Positions 33,884 to 44,621 of a stretch of 64,000 nt of DNA are shown in pieces. Position 1 is the stretch's first letter; each line of letters opens with the position of its first letter. Source of the stretch: Haemaphysalis longicornis (lineage: Eukaryota; Arthropoda; Arachnida; Ixodida; Ixodidae); NCBI GenBank assembly GCA_013339765.2, contig CM023454.1:143904593-143968592 (forward strand), given 5' to 3'. The notes under the pieces were generated by a model. It ran no database searches. It had not been told where the DNA came from and was given only the letters and a program-made list of their open reading frames with translations. Both the position numbers and the translations under genes were made by a program.

Positions 33884-33921
33884 GAATAAGCTACGATCCG
33901 GTACCGGATCGTAGCTTATTC
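33884..33921. repeat. 38-bp perfect palindrome
   Basis: Starts GAATAAGCTACGATCCG and reads identically on both strands, centre GGTACC at 33900-33905. It lies at the likely border between the LINE 5' region and P-transposon sequence, and contains the ATAAGCTACG word found near the P-type left end. Confidence 0.9.
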
Positions 33922-35805
33922 AGTGTCTGAAATCAAACGAAACGCAATCATAGCCTTGCAGTGCTTGGTTTGCCCTCTAAATGTGCGCTTTCGCGGTGAG
34001 CGTCTCGCTAGAGCCACTAGATTAGCTTATTTAAAGGCTTTAGGTTTCGCTATGACCACAAGACGTGAAACACGCCGCTGTAGGTGATTTCCGCCAATAT
34101 TTCAACCCGCACCTTCTAACTTTGTTTTAGTCAGTATACTGTCCATACTGACACAAGTCAACACCACTAAGCAAATAGTGAAAGCAAATCAGATTTTGCA
34201 AGTGGTCATCACTTATTCGAAAAAAAACTACGTGATTAACATGGCCATCTTCAGCAAAAAAATAAATGGTCCCGCATTACTTATTGCCATCCCAATGAAA
34301 TGCCCTATTCTGCAGCCTTTCCAACAAAAGGACAAACAATCAACTAATAAACACAACATGCATGAATGAAATCTTTATTTAAAAATATGCAAACTGATGC
34401 ATTAATGACAACTCACAAAGATAATGAAATGTTTATTACAGTGGTATGCTGGGCAGCATAAACCAGGGTCCTGAGTAACACCTAAGGGTATGTAGCGAAC
34501 AGGTTTAGTGGTACGACAGGTATTATTTTTGAAATCTAATCACAGACAACTTTACTTTGGTTTTCCAAGCTGCTAGCTTTTGGTCACACTTGACAACAAC
34601 ACGTGCAGTTTAATGAAAAAGAGTGTGCTGGAAACCGTGATTAAAATGCATTGTAGAGCCCCTGAATGTGGTTTTATTAGTTTGTTGCTAACGTGAAATA
34701 CTAGAATTGTGTTGAAATTGATTATTTAACCCCCCCTCCCCTTTTCGGTCAGTTCAAGCGGCCAATTTGTTACAATTCGATTTGGGCTTTTTAGTGCCTC
34801 TAGGGTCCCCTACCCCAACTCCAGGAAGTACCAGCAACTTTTTTTATGGGTGATATAGTAGCAATTTTTAAATCTGTTTTGAGTGTAAAAAAGCTCGATC
34901 AAAGTTTGAATTATCCAGAGCCTACCGTAGTTTAATTATAGTTTCAGGAGAATCATGACCCAGCATAATCTTTCATTGTGGATTTGTGTTCTCTGTTCTA
35001 AACGAGCACTAGCAGGTGCTGGTGAATGCACCTGCAGTGTCACGACTAATATTGTGGATTTTCAACTTTAGGGTTTCACAGCAGCAGGTTATTATGGTTT
35101 AAGTTTGGAAAGGTTTTTTTTATTGTGGCGTTGGTGTTGTTACTCTTTTTTCACGTCGTTTACCTTTCATTTTGTTTCAGTGTTTACATTAACGATTCTC
35201 TTTTCAATTGTACTTTTTATTTCCGGACCATGCTGGCAGCATTCTCTTGTTTTTACGTTTTTTTCAACACTTCTTGTTTGTCTTCTTCCTGCTGTAACCC
35301 TAATGTGTAATATTCACCACTCATCAACGTAGTCACCCACCATCTGGTGTAGCAAGTTTTGTCCCTTGCAGGGCTGACCTCACCAGTTCACATTAAAGAG
35401 CCTTCTCTCTCTCTCTCTCTCTGTGGCTCGTACAGGGTAGAAACAAAGTGTACAACGACCATTATAATGTCTCACTCCTGGAATTAAAACAGGAAAGTAT
35501 TTATTTTGCTGCACCTATGTATTTATTGGCTCCAGCTGTACCCTTAGTGTAGTACTTTCCTTCAGTTTTTTATTACAATAATTGAGAGGACATACGAGGG
35601 AGCTGTGAGCAGCAGTTTCGCTATGCAGCACTGAATGTAGCCTTTAGAAAGACTGTTTTGTTGCTGTGAGGGGTTTCGTTGCTGTGGAAGGTGACGATCT
35701 TGCGGATCTGAGCGGCAGCACCTGTCATGCCAACACTCTTTGAGCCACACTTCGGCTTTGTCACTTTTGCCTTGCTGCTCAGCTTCAGAAGGGTGATTCT
35801 CATCC
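33922..35805. other. Non-coding 3' part of the P-type transposon
   Basis: No coding sequence recognised in 1.9 kb. It holds a TAGAGCCACTAGATTAGC segment at about 34012, similar to the transposon end, an AATAAA on the minus strand near 34375, T-rich stretches and a (CT)n run at about 35404-35422. Confidence 0.5.
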
Positions 35806-35811
35806 GCAACA

Positions 35812-36942
35812 TTAGGAAGCCGCCGTCAAATGCTTCGCCAGGTCATGGCAACGAGTCGCTGGGCCGTTAGTGAGAATCGAGGGCAACATTTGTGACGAGA
35901 GAAAGACTGGCTTCGATAACCTGGTTCTCATAACTGCGGAAGGTGTTGTCGGCGTGCTCCAACAAGGCGACCACGTGGCGTGATGGACGAACGAGAGGGT
36001 TCGGTTCGCCTTCTGCACGGTATGACTTGAGGGTCAACAACCGGTCGCTGTCCTCCACCGGATAAGCCTGGAGGTACTCCTTGCAAGTTGTGCAAAGTTT
36101 CGAGCCGCCTTGAAACGCAGCGAGCAATGTAGCCGGACACGTACACCAGCGACTCCATCTCCACATCATCAAGGGGAAGTGGGGCTTCATCCTCGAAGAT
36201 GAGGTCCTCTCGGAGGGCTCATCGGTCCCAGAGCGGTCAAGATTCTTCTCTGCAGCAGCCTTTTTCGCTTCGACGAACTCCAGGAGGTCAATGCTGCCGT
36301 CGATGGCATAATTGCCTTTACGGCTGGGCCTGAAGAATTGACTCAGCCTAATGAGCCGCAGCGTCAGCTTAAACTCCAGGGCCCTGGGCACTGAATTTCG
36401 GGAGCGCACACATGAAAAAAGGTTCTCCAGCGCGTCCTGAGTCAGCCGGCACAGAAGAACAAATCTAAACCTGTACACGTTCAACAGCTGGTACTGAATC
36501 TTCAGGGCACTCGTCGCCGTGATGCCGTGATCAGGACACCAGTTTGAACAGGCTTGAACTGGTCACGCTCACTTCCCTTTCGAATTGTGACCCGTACAAA
36601 CATACAGGCAAACTCCTTCAAAAAAGTGACTGCCTCTTGATGCGCCTGTAGTTTGAAGTGGCTCAATGCAGTGCCGATGTACCTTGAGGTCAGCAACGAA
36701 AACCACTTGAAGACTTGCTCCACAATCCAGGCTGTGGTGATGGTTTTGTTTTCGAGCTGCCCTAAACTAACAAGCACACGGATTGCAGCACCCACGCTGT
36801 GATTAAACACAGCCACTGCAGATGACACATCCATTTTGTCATAGTGATTGAGCTCCAGGTGGCTTGGCTTGAGGTGGGGGGAGAGCTTCAGGTCGTGTTC
36901 GGAGTCATTTCTAGCCAGTTCTTTTATGTGCTGCACGGATAC
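35812..36942 (-). pseudogene. P-element-type transposase, C-terminal exon
   Basis: The minus-strand exon begins after ...TTCTTAG at 36943. 36942-36502 encodes LKLSPHLKPSHLELNHYDKM and DVSSAVAVFNHSVGAAIRVL, typical of P/THAP9 transposases. The next frame has RFVLLCRLTQDALENLF and CVRSRNSVPRALEFKL, the hallmark LTQDxLENxF block. A further shift follows near 36180 (ESLVYVSGYIARCV). The first frameshift is caused by an 8-bp tandem duplication at 36516-36531. It is the C-terminal half of the DNA-cutting and joining enzyme, non-functional. Confidence 0.85.
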
Positions 36943-37748
36943 CTAAGAATAAAGTAAGAATGATGAGCTTACTCGATACTAGTAAGCTAGGAATTGCTTG
37001 TAAATGCAGTGCTTGAAGCATTGCTGTTCTTAACTCTGAGTTCTTGGCACAGTCTGACGACATCCACTGCAGAAACTTACTCCCCCTTAAATATTTACCC
37101 TAAATTAGGTCTGAAAACAATCTACAAAACAATCAATGTAGTCAGCACATGCAAGCTTGCGGCTCAACTTTCCCTTGTTCCTTGCATAAGGTTTTTCATT
37201 GTAGCGTCTCATCACGGTGTTTCATCGATGCGGAGTGAAATGTCACTACCAGTGATGCACTAACAATAACGCACAAGCGATAAAGCATAAGGTACCATGG
37301 CTTGGAGTACCTTGCCTTTTCGAGTGTTAAAACAAAGTTTTCGCTATCACCATCAAACCACTCGATCATATGCAGCAAGCATTTGACAGTGAATAAAAAA
37401 GTGCCCATTACCCCATCCTACAAACGTTGGTGTGCTGCGAAGCTGGTGTAAACCCGTACACATGCTGATGATGGAGGGTGTGAAATGTTCCTCCTCATCT
37501 CGGCAGGCTTGCGCTCGGCTTCCCTGTTGCCAAATGCTGGGCCTGCCTAGCGAGACGCATGCTCTCGCTCTTGAAAGACGTGGACCCCCCTTTTCGAGAG
37601 AAGCCACAAACATAATATTCACCAAGAACACACAAGAGAAGGGGGGGGGGGTAGTCTTCATCCTCCGTCATGCGGCTTTGATGCTGTTTATGACATGCTC
37701 ACCATGCTATGACATGCTCACCTATGACATGCTCTATGACATGCTCAC

Positions 37749-37822
37749 CAAGAACGGATTTCCAGCTGTTGCTCCAGCTTCCTGATCTTCTTTTGCTCGA
37801 GATCAATCTTGCGCTTATTTGG
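37749..37822 (-). pseudogene. P-type transposase, coiled-coil exon
   Basis: Bounded by ...GGCAG at 37823 and a GTGAGC donor at 37748. It encodes NKRKIDLEQKKIRKLEQQLE, a strong leucine-zipper-like coil, as found behind the THAP finger in P-type transposases and THAP proteins, where it serves dimerisation. The donor lies at the edge of a short ATGACATGCTC minisatellite (about 37690-37748). Confidence 0.6.
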
Positions 37823-38640
37823 CTGCCAATCATTACAAAAGCTACCACACTGTGCTAGGTAAACGACATTGGCAATGTGAATGCTTTTAACATCAAAACT
37901 ACAGAACTACACCAAGAATTGGTCTCGACCAATTTTTTTCACCACAGTCACGCTGTTGCTTCTGAAGCGGAAACAGGAGGCGAGACTTCATGACGGCATA
38001 TCCTACCAAAGCACCCGGATGCTGTTTCTCCACAAGCGGTGAAAGTCTTGTGAAGTCTCACTCCGAGCGTGAGACAATAACAAGAAGTCGTTGTCGCCGT
38101 CGCTCGATGTCGGGTGCAAGTGTGCACAGCAATGGTAGTGATCACTTTCGCTTTCGTTGCGTCGCTCCGTCGCAAGTGTGAACGGGCTTTAAACCTGGCG
38201 TTCAGCAACTGCACGTGTATTGGCTCGTTCTTTGGCACTGAATGATACGATGCTTGCTTGCACTAAGAGAAGTTGGCAAGATAATCCATTGTGTCCAGCT
38301 GAATGAGCACGATGTTTATTATCGATACTGGTTCAAGTGCATAGCCCTCCCCTCGTCAGGAATGATTTCAAGGCAATAGCGCAAAGCTCTTTCTCACTGA
38401 AACAGCGTTATCTCAGTCTGTGATCTTCATTGACATGCTTCACATTCCGAAAATGGCACACATGAATTTACGAGGTGGGCCACCTAGTGCTTCCCCACTT
38501 GTGCATTTCATCTCATCAAAATCCGGTCATGTTAAGTAAACTAACTATTGTATCACCGTAAAACTAATTTATGAAGTGGTGCCGGAATGAACACTTATGA
38601 AAACACAATGTTCAACTAAGGGTAGTCACAGTAGCCAATG

Positions 38641-39140
38641 TTCGCGGTAGCCACGCTTCCTTGACGCATCTCAGTTTACGCCGCACGGGGGAATTCAGCC
38701 GGGTATGCAGAGAACAATGCTGAGGTACGTGCCCCAGGCAACCATTTATTTTCCTGTTTCTTAGTGCACCTCAGTGCCCTGCCTGAAGGAATCCAAACTT
38801 CTAAGATTCTAGAGCTAGGTTAATCCCCGCAGTGTCTTTAACAGCCAACTCAGAAAGCAGAAAAGCATTCGCGGTAGCCACGCTTCCTCAAAGCATTTCA
38901 GTGTCCGCCGCACGAAGGAATTCAGCCGCGTGTGCAGAGAACAATGCTGAGGTACGTGCCCCAGGCAACCCTTTATTTTCCTGCTTCTTAGTGCACGTCA
39001 GTGCCCCGCGCGAAGGAATTCAAACTTCGAAGTTTCTAGAGCTGCTTTAATCCCATATCGTGTATTTAAAAGCCAACTCAGAAAGCAGAAAAGCATTCGC
39101 TGTAGCCACAATTTCTCGACGCATCTCAGTTTCCGCAACT
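38641..39140. repeat. ~228-bp tandem repeat, about 2.2 copies
   Basis: The landmark TTCGC(G/T)GTAGCCAC occurs at 38641, 38868 and 39096 (periods 227 and 228). It lies in an intron of the P-type transposase gene, between exon 6 and the coiled-coil exon. Copies differ by roughly one base in ten. Confidence 0.85.
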
Positions 39141-39188
39141 AAGGGTGCCGATTATCAATTCTCATTCAATTCATGTAATGTTTCATAC

Positions 39189-40007
39189 CTTGTTAAGGGT
39201 CTGGGTGATCACCAGGGACTCGTCTAGATTGTCGCTCAGCATGTATGCGCCATACTGCACTGCAAGCACTAAAAAAATTATGTTTGTACTTTAAGATATG
39301 TACAGAGTAGTAAAACATCCGAGATTACTCGACATGTATACAGGTAAGAAATGTGTATGTATTCAACTCATTTTCTGTAGGTTCCCTCAAGAAGTTCAAT
39401 TTTTTCTCACCAGATTCACCAGTTGTGGCTGAGGTATCCATCGCAATGTCGTCCAAGTTGACAAAGCAGGCACCTGTAAGAGTATTCCCACAGTATTTCC
39501 AGTTACAAATCGAAACACTCACAGCTTCGTATCTTCAGTCTAAAACAGGAACTTACCCACGTCGTCTAGAGCAGGACCAGAAGTCACTACGTCTGCAGTG
39601 CCCCCCAGTAGCGGCGTAGATTCACCAGGAAAGGAACTCCACTGTTGCAGGCTTTCTGCGTGGCTGGTGGTTACTAAAAGCATGAAAACTGCACTTTAGA
39701 CACGCTAGTTGGCACGTCCGAGCAGGCATGTTACTGTAAACTCGGTACGAGCTTTTTATACCTGTTGGAGTATACATTCACTGAATCAGAGACCTCGGCT
39801 GATAAAAAAACTTACCTCTCTGCTCGGAAGAAGCTGAACCTTCAGCTCCTGTCGTGTCCACGTACAGCACCATCGGCTCAGGTACCTCCTGCCATTCCGT
39901 GTCACCGGCAGAAAGAAGCTGACCTCTTTCATCCGGCTGGCCTGGGACTTCTACCGTGATCACCGATACTGGCTGCTCTGGTGTGCACTGTGGATTGTCT
40001 CTGGCAT
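39189..40007 (-). pseudogene. P-type transposase, exons 3 to 6
   Basis: Four short minus-strand exons with matching splice signals: 40007-39816 (donor GTAAGT), 39673-39557 (GTAAGT), 39473-39411 (GTGAGA) and 39268-39189 (GTATGA), each preceded by a pyrimidine-rich or A/T-rich AG. They encode a Pro/Glu/Ser-rich linker (DARDNPQCTPEQPVSV, QEVPEPMVLYVDTTGAEG, NLDDIAMDTSATTGES, AVQYGAYMLSDNLDES) of the kind seen between THAP finger and coiled coil. Exon calls rest on splice sites and open frames, not on a known homologue. Confidence 0.55.
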
Positions 40008-40165
40008 CTGAAGTGCATGAAGCAGATGGAAAAGCAGTATTCCACATTTCATGCCCGCGAAGGCTAAGTGCTCAATCTTTCAACAAAATTATCTGTGAAC
40101 TACATACTCAATCTGGGCACATACAAGTGCTCCATCTTTAGAAAAATTAGCTGTGAACTACATAC

Positions 40166-41169
40166 CGGGGCTGTGCTCTGGCTTTCCGTAGACCTTCATC
40201 GCTGGGATGGTTGGCACTACGTTCCATTTGAGAAGCTTCCGAACGTCTGCCCTCTTTGTTTCAAACTGAGTTTCCTCAAGTGATCCTTATAAAAGACAGC
40301 ATATAAGGCGAGAATTAGCACCAGATGGCACGGGAAGAATTATGTGAAGTCATTTGCTGGCACATTTACTTCCAGCAAATAAAACAAGAGGCAGCATAGC
40401 TTATTTTAGTGCCCCGAATGGGGTGTAGGAGTAGTAGAATGCCAAAGATAATTTAATTGAAGATCTTCTGTCTCTAATAAGAACTAAACTTAAATGCTAC
40501 ACACTCTCGCTGTTATTGCAAAGACTCTAAGCCAGAAATCGTCCAATCACTACATTTCCTGTGGGCCACTTTGCCAATGACATTTAATTCTTGTGCTTGT
40601 ACGCAATGACAAGCTCAATCAGTTATGCTCCGGGCTGTCACCGCATAACTTGAACATTGCCCTTTCGCTACGAAAACAAAACTACAAATATTTCATTTCC
40701 CCTTCTACAACTCATACCAGGCTACGGCAAGTCACTTATCCACTAACGGCAACTACCGCTTCATTTAGAACCCCCGAAAGTGCGAAGACTTAACTTCAGG
40801 TCCTAATTATGACTGAGTGAGGCTAGAGCCACGAAATAAGCTACGCTTCTTCATCTAGTGGCGCTAAGTAAGGCAACCAGTATCGTAAAGCTCACGAGAC
40901 AATTTGGTGTCGCAGGCCTAACCACTCGATTTACAAAACAGCAAGTATATTTCCATAGTAAGTCTTCCTAGCTGTATACGTTACACTCGTGGCTAAAAAG
41001 AACTTACCTCGCAGACCTTTGAGTACCGTGTGGGCTTGAAATCCTCGCGATTGACTATTTTCAGCGAAGCGTCGAGCCGCGCAGTGTCATTCTTCCCCAG
41101 CGGGAAGCGCAGCATGCGTTTCCCACCTTCCAGCCGGTTCAAACAGCCAAGTACAGAGCAGCACGGCAT
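40166..41169 (-). pseudogene. P-type transposase, THAP finger split over exons 1 and 2
   Basis: Exon 1 (41169-41008): MPCCSVLGCLNRLEGGKRML, a THAP start with C-x4-C, then RFPLGKND and YSKVCE, ending at a GAG/GTAAGT donor. Exon 2 (40285-40166) begins after an AG with the codons for Asp-His, completing C-x2-H. It continues EETQFETKRADVRKLLKWN and NVVPTIPAM, the AVPTI-type signature that closes THAP domains, and ends at a GTATGT donor. One base is missing right after the His codons, so the frame is broken. The finger would bind the transposon ends. Confidence 0.8.
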
Positions 41170-41418
41170 CGCTACTATGTCTTGGCCATAAAAACTCACT
41201 CCCAATGCATCACACAGTCGTAATGCAGCCCGAAAATCACAATTTATTCAAGAACGCGCACACGCGGCAACACGGTGGCACCAAAATGTCAGCGCCCATG
41301 ACTGTCGCGGGGTAAACAAATGTCACCTGATGCAGGTCGACCAATGGCCGCTGTCGGCGGCAAAAAACAACGAAATAAAAGAGTGCCGATACTCTGGAAA
41401 CTGCATCTAGTGGCTCTA

Positions 41419-41930
41419 GGCAGATGTTCGCACTTTGTGTGCTTGGGCATATCATCTCTGGACCTTCTTTGTTCCGCGTGACTGATTTTTTCGCCGATGT
41501 CAAACGCGTGCATGGGCATGTTTTGTTTTGACCCCTCTTTCACCCCTGTTGCCCAGGGGGAAGAAGGGCAGTACCTTGGTAATTTTTCTCGTTGTTTCTT
41601 TATTGTTTGGCTCCTTTTTTCTCGTGTTCGTACCGCGCGTGACTGTGGGTTTTTGTAATCCTTTTTTAATATTTTATTCCTCGCCTCCCACTTCCACTTC
41701 ACTCATTTTTTTGCTGCCCACCAACCATGATCCCATTGTCTCCCTTCTCTTGCCGTGCCCTGGCCCTTGCTGCATTTTCTGTATATATATATATATATAT
41801 ACATAACCCTGAAACCAACTTATTCTGTACTCTGAAGCAAAGAAGTCCTCTTCCTGACACATCAGTAAACTTTTAGCTTTAGTTTTATTGCCTGTCTCGT
41901 TTGTCTGTGCCTCTACTTACCTTATTTTTT
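41419..41930 (+). mobile_element. PLE copy 3, 3' untranslated region, second part
   Basis: Resumes with GGCAGATGTTCG after the P-type transposon and matches the minus strand of PLE copy 2 (about 12430-12290, then 11150-10780). It includes a short (TA)n tract at about 41781-41802. It ends near CTGTGCCTCTACTTACC, close to an AT tract at 41967-42004. Confidence 0.82.
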
Positions 41931-41966
41931 CGCGCTCTGTGTGATTTTTTATGTTTCCAGCATCTT

Positions 41967-42004
41967 ATATATATTATATATATTATATATATATATATAT
42001 ATAT
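41967..42004. repeat. (TA)n microsatellite
   Basis: TATA runs between the PLE 3' end and SINE B copy 4. It is followed by a scrap matching the PLE terminal word AGTAGAGACAGAGACA. Confidence 0.9.
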
Positions 42005-42029
42005 TTTAAGGTTAGTAGAGACAGAGACA

Positions 42030-42470
42030 TACATAAGACAGAAATAAGGGTTGGCAGTCAAAAAAACCTGGGAAAGCAAAGGGGATGGTGTGCTAGGTCA
42101 TTGAAACAGATAAAGAATTTTGAAAGAAAAAGGAAGTGCAGAAAAAATGCCCGCTGTGTGGTATCCGAACCCGCGACCTACAGAATACCGGTCTGGTGCG
42201 ATGACCACTACACTACCGGCGAGACTCTTTTCCCCATCACTTTCTTGAGTGCTTATGTTAAGGTATTTTTTGTTTCCTGCACTTGGGCGGTGTTAGCCAG
42301 AGCCACTCGGACCACTCAGGGTGAAGGGGACCTTCTTCGTTACCCCCGGGCCATCACTCGAGTATCTACATGTCCACAGTGGTCGACCAGCGTTGAAACC
42401 TCTTGTTCTCCATATGGCAACAAGACTGTCAGAATAGAGGTCCTCGCTATGCACGTACCGAATCAGAATA
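42030..42470 (-). mobile_element. tRNA-derived SINE family B, copy 4, with upstream flank
   Basis: The minus strand has the SINE B body and tRNA-like head (GGGTTCGGATACCACA, near 42150-42225). It is followed by the shared upstream flank up to about 42470 (CACTTTCTTGAGTGCTTATG, CCACTCGGACCACTCAGG on the plus strand). Confidence 0.72.
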
Positions 42471-42479
42471 GGAAATGGG

Positions 42480-42930
42480 GGGCTCGTTGAAAATAATATA
42501 GAAATAAGTGTTGGCAGTCAAGAAAACCTCGGAAAGTAAAGGGGGGATGTGGTAGGTCAATGAAACAGATCAAAAATGTGGAAAGAAAGAAAGTGGAAAA
42601 AAAAGTGAAGGCCTTTACGCTACCGGTAGCGTAGTGGTCTGGAGACTGGTCTGGTCTGGAGACCGGTATTCTGGAGATCGTGGGTTCGGATCCCAAAAGG
42701 GTCAGGGTTTGGGCCTGTTGGTGATGCATAATTTGAACTGAAAGCGCAAATTAGACACGGACAAAGAAAGGGGACAACAGGACGAGCGCTCGTCCTTTTG
42801 TCCCCTTTTTTGTCCGTGTGCAATTTGCGCTTTCAGTTCCAATTAAGTTCGGATCCCAAACGGCGGGTTATTTTTCTCCACTTTCTTTCCTTCTTTCAAA
42901 ATTATTTACCGGTTTCTCTTCATCTGTGTA
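42480..42930 (+). mobile_element. SINE family B, rearranged copy 5 carrying a palindromic insert
   Basis: 42480-42600 is SINE B body on the minus strand. From about 42615 a plus-strand head starts (CCGGTAGCGTAGTGGT) with an internal duplication of CTGGAGAC(T/C)GGT, reaches GTTCGGATCCCAAA, is interrupted at 42698-42845, and resumes with the same GTTCGGATCCCAAA and the T/C-rich body to about 42930. Confidence 0.7.
42698..42845. mobile_element. Small insert with a 105-bp near-perfect palindrome
   Basis: Flanked by a 13-14-bp duplication GTTCGGATCCCAAA. The interior contains an inverted repeat of about 105 bp (42735-42839, centre GAGCGCTC), arms starting GAACTGAAAGCGCAAATT and with only a few mismatches. 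The long duplication fits target-primed or PLE-like integration. No coding capacity. Confidence 0.75.
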
Positions 42931-43735
42931 TCAGTTAGACTCGTTAGGGGCAGTGTAGTTGAACCTTGCTTGCTTGATCGTTCACGAGACGTTGAGTTGT
43001 TTACGCATGAATAGTTTGCAGCTCGAGCGCAGAAATACTTTAGCACAGAGGGGCACTTCACTGGAGGCCAAGTGGCCGAGTCATTCCGTTACGAATTTAG
43101 GTCAGCGCATGCGTCGTTCTCGGTCCCTCGATTTCAAAGGCGATAGTCTTTCTTGGGTTACTTCAACCCAGAAATTTTGGTCTGTATGCATGTCTGTCTG
43201 TCTGTCTGCCTGTGACTCGATTCAGCCACGAGGCCAAAGTGAAACAAGGCGTGCGCAATAGTCTGATATATTCACAGCTAAGTCTACCCATTTAAGTCCG
43301 GTGTACTGTTTATACTTGTCAAGGTTGTGGTAGAAGAAGACATTACGCAAATATAAGACAACAAATTAATCCAGACGTGATATCTGCAATGGTCGTTTAT
43401 ACAAAAATCACACATGCTTGATTTAGGTGAAATTAAATACTTCATCAACTGCAGAAACAAAAATCACTCCGCCGTCGCCTGCTGTCGCCCACGCCACTAT
43501 ACCTTCTGGCGCCATTTTACGCAACCAACCGGAAAGAGTTACGAAAGGTTCCACTTGATAGGTTCCATGTTCTGCTTGGAACGCACGTGGAGTATAGCAA
43601 CGTGGTTCGGTCAACGTTGAAGTAGGCTGCCTCGATTTACGCGCGTCTCCTCCTTACGGCAGCGTTGACATCGAGACTCCCTGCCTGTAGCAGTGGAACG
43701 CGGTACATTTAAAATGATTTTGCCAACGTTTGGTG
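42931..43735. other. No gene recognised
   Basis: About 0.8 kb holding a short (TGTC)n run near 43190-43208 and no recognisable reading frame. Confidence 0.4.
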
Positions 43736-43739
43736 TCTT

Positions 43740-44247
43740 TACCTTGGGAGCAGCGCGTCACAAGAGGAACAACTTGAGAGGTAAGCGGAAAAGCGAAGGG
43801 AGGTATTTACTTGGCAAACCTCCATAAGGACTATGTTTTCTGTAGACATTTGCGAGGAAAGGAGCAGATACCCGACCAATTTTTGTTCCACAAGAGCGGG
43901 AGGAGCACAGCGTACGGCGTTACGCGATGACGTGGTGTCGCTGACTCTTGAGTAGAGAAGCTGTCTGAGGTGGCTCACTAAAATTGCCGTTCCATCAAAA
44001 TTTAGATGAAGGCCTACGGCAGCCAAGACGCGGTTAGAAGGCAGCCCGTAGAATCAGTGTTCAATGAAGTACACAAGCCAGGTGTGCCAGCAAAAATCTC
44101 GTAGAAAGGTGTTGAAATGGTGATCCTTGAGGTTGAACTTTCGAACGAGGGCGTGGTTAAAGTTCTGCAGACAGTGATTAGTGGTCCTTGGCAAGGCCAA
44201 GCTGACATATACCCTCTTGATTTCAGGAAGCTCCTTTGAAATGCCAT
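43740..44247 (-). pseudogene. Decayed SGNH-hydrolase-like frame
   Basis: Minus-strand pieces read RVYVSLALP, a shift, then RVLAAVGLHLNFDGTAILVS. The last block resembles the DGLHxSxxG signature (block V, catalytic Asp and His) of SGNH hydrolase domains known from tick repeat-encoded proteins and some LINE ORF1s. The Asp position reads Val here. A stop and a frameshift break the frame. Identification is from motif resemblance alone. Confidence 0.4.
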
Positions 44248-44314
44248 TGAAAGTGTTTGCAGGCTGTCAGAGCCCTAGTGGGACCCTGATTAGGCCCGCT
44301 GTTAGCCATGACCA

Positions 44315-44563
44315 TGTAGCGGCATCATCGCGATCGCAATCATCAGCGCCACTATCATCATCCACATCCTTTCACCGCTATCATCATCAGTGGACTGGCA
44401 CATCAGCAGTGCCACGCGCCTGGCGAGAAGGAAACTAGATCGAACACGACCGTGCAGCTGGGCGGCAGCTTGTCCACGCCGCTCCCACTCCTGGCCGGGC
44501 CTACGCGCACCAATAAAATGTGGGAAGCCTCATCAACCACAACGACCGAGTCTGCTTCCTACA
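44315..44563 (+). repeat. 5' LTR of the short LTR element
   Basis: 249 bp with TG...CA ends, a CATCATC-rich 5' part and AATAAA at 44512-44517, a plausible polyadenylation signal. Confidence 0.88.
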
Positions 44564-44621
44564 AGTGGTGACCCGGAGGTTCCGCGCCTGATACCCGGCC
44601 AGCGGCACACCGACATGGTGA

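Larger units (their letters stand above)
19876..41418 (-). mobile_element. THAP/P-type DNA transposon, hugely expanded by nested insertions
   Basis: The left end TAGAGCCACTAAATAAGC and right end (reverse complement) TAGAGCCACTAGATGC form short terminal inverted repeats. Both are flanked by GGCAGATG (19868-19875 and 41419-41426), an 8-bp duplication as P elements make, and PLE copy 3 sequence continues across the duplication. A THAP-domain transposase gene lies on the minus strand (41169 to about 35812). A LINE plus further elements fill 20476-33880, so the original element was roughly 8 kb. Words like the TIR recur inside (near 20106, 34012 and 40832) and may be subterminal sites or an older end. 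Confidence 0.8.

Noticed and set aside
40831..41418. A small transposon bounded by TAGAGCCAC and GTGGCTCTA
   Set aside because: The left flank does not carry the GGCAGATG duplication, while 19868-19875 does and PLE sequence is continuous between 19875 and 41419. The word at 40831 is treated as an internal site.
34012..41418. A shorter P-type transposon ending at 34012
   Set aside because: The flank at 34012 does not match GGCAGATG. It remains possible that this is an older, duplicated end.
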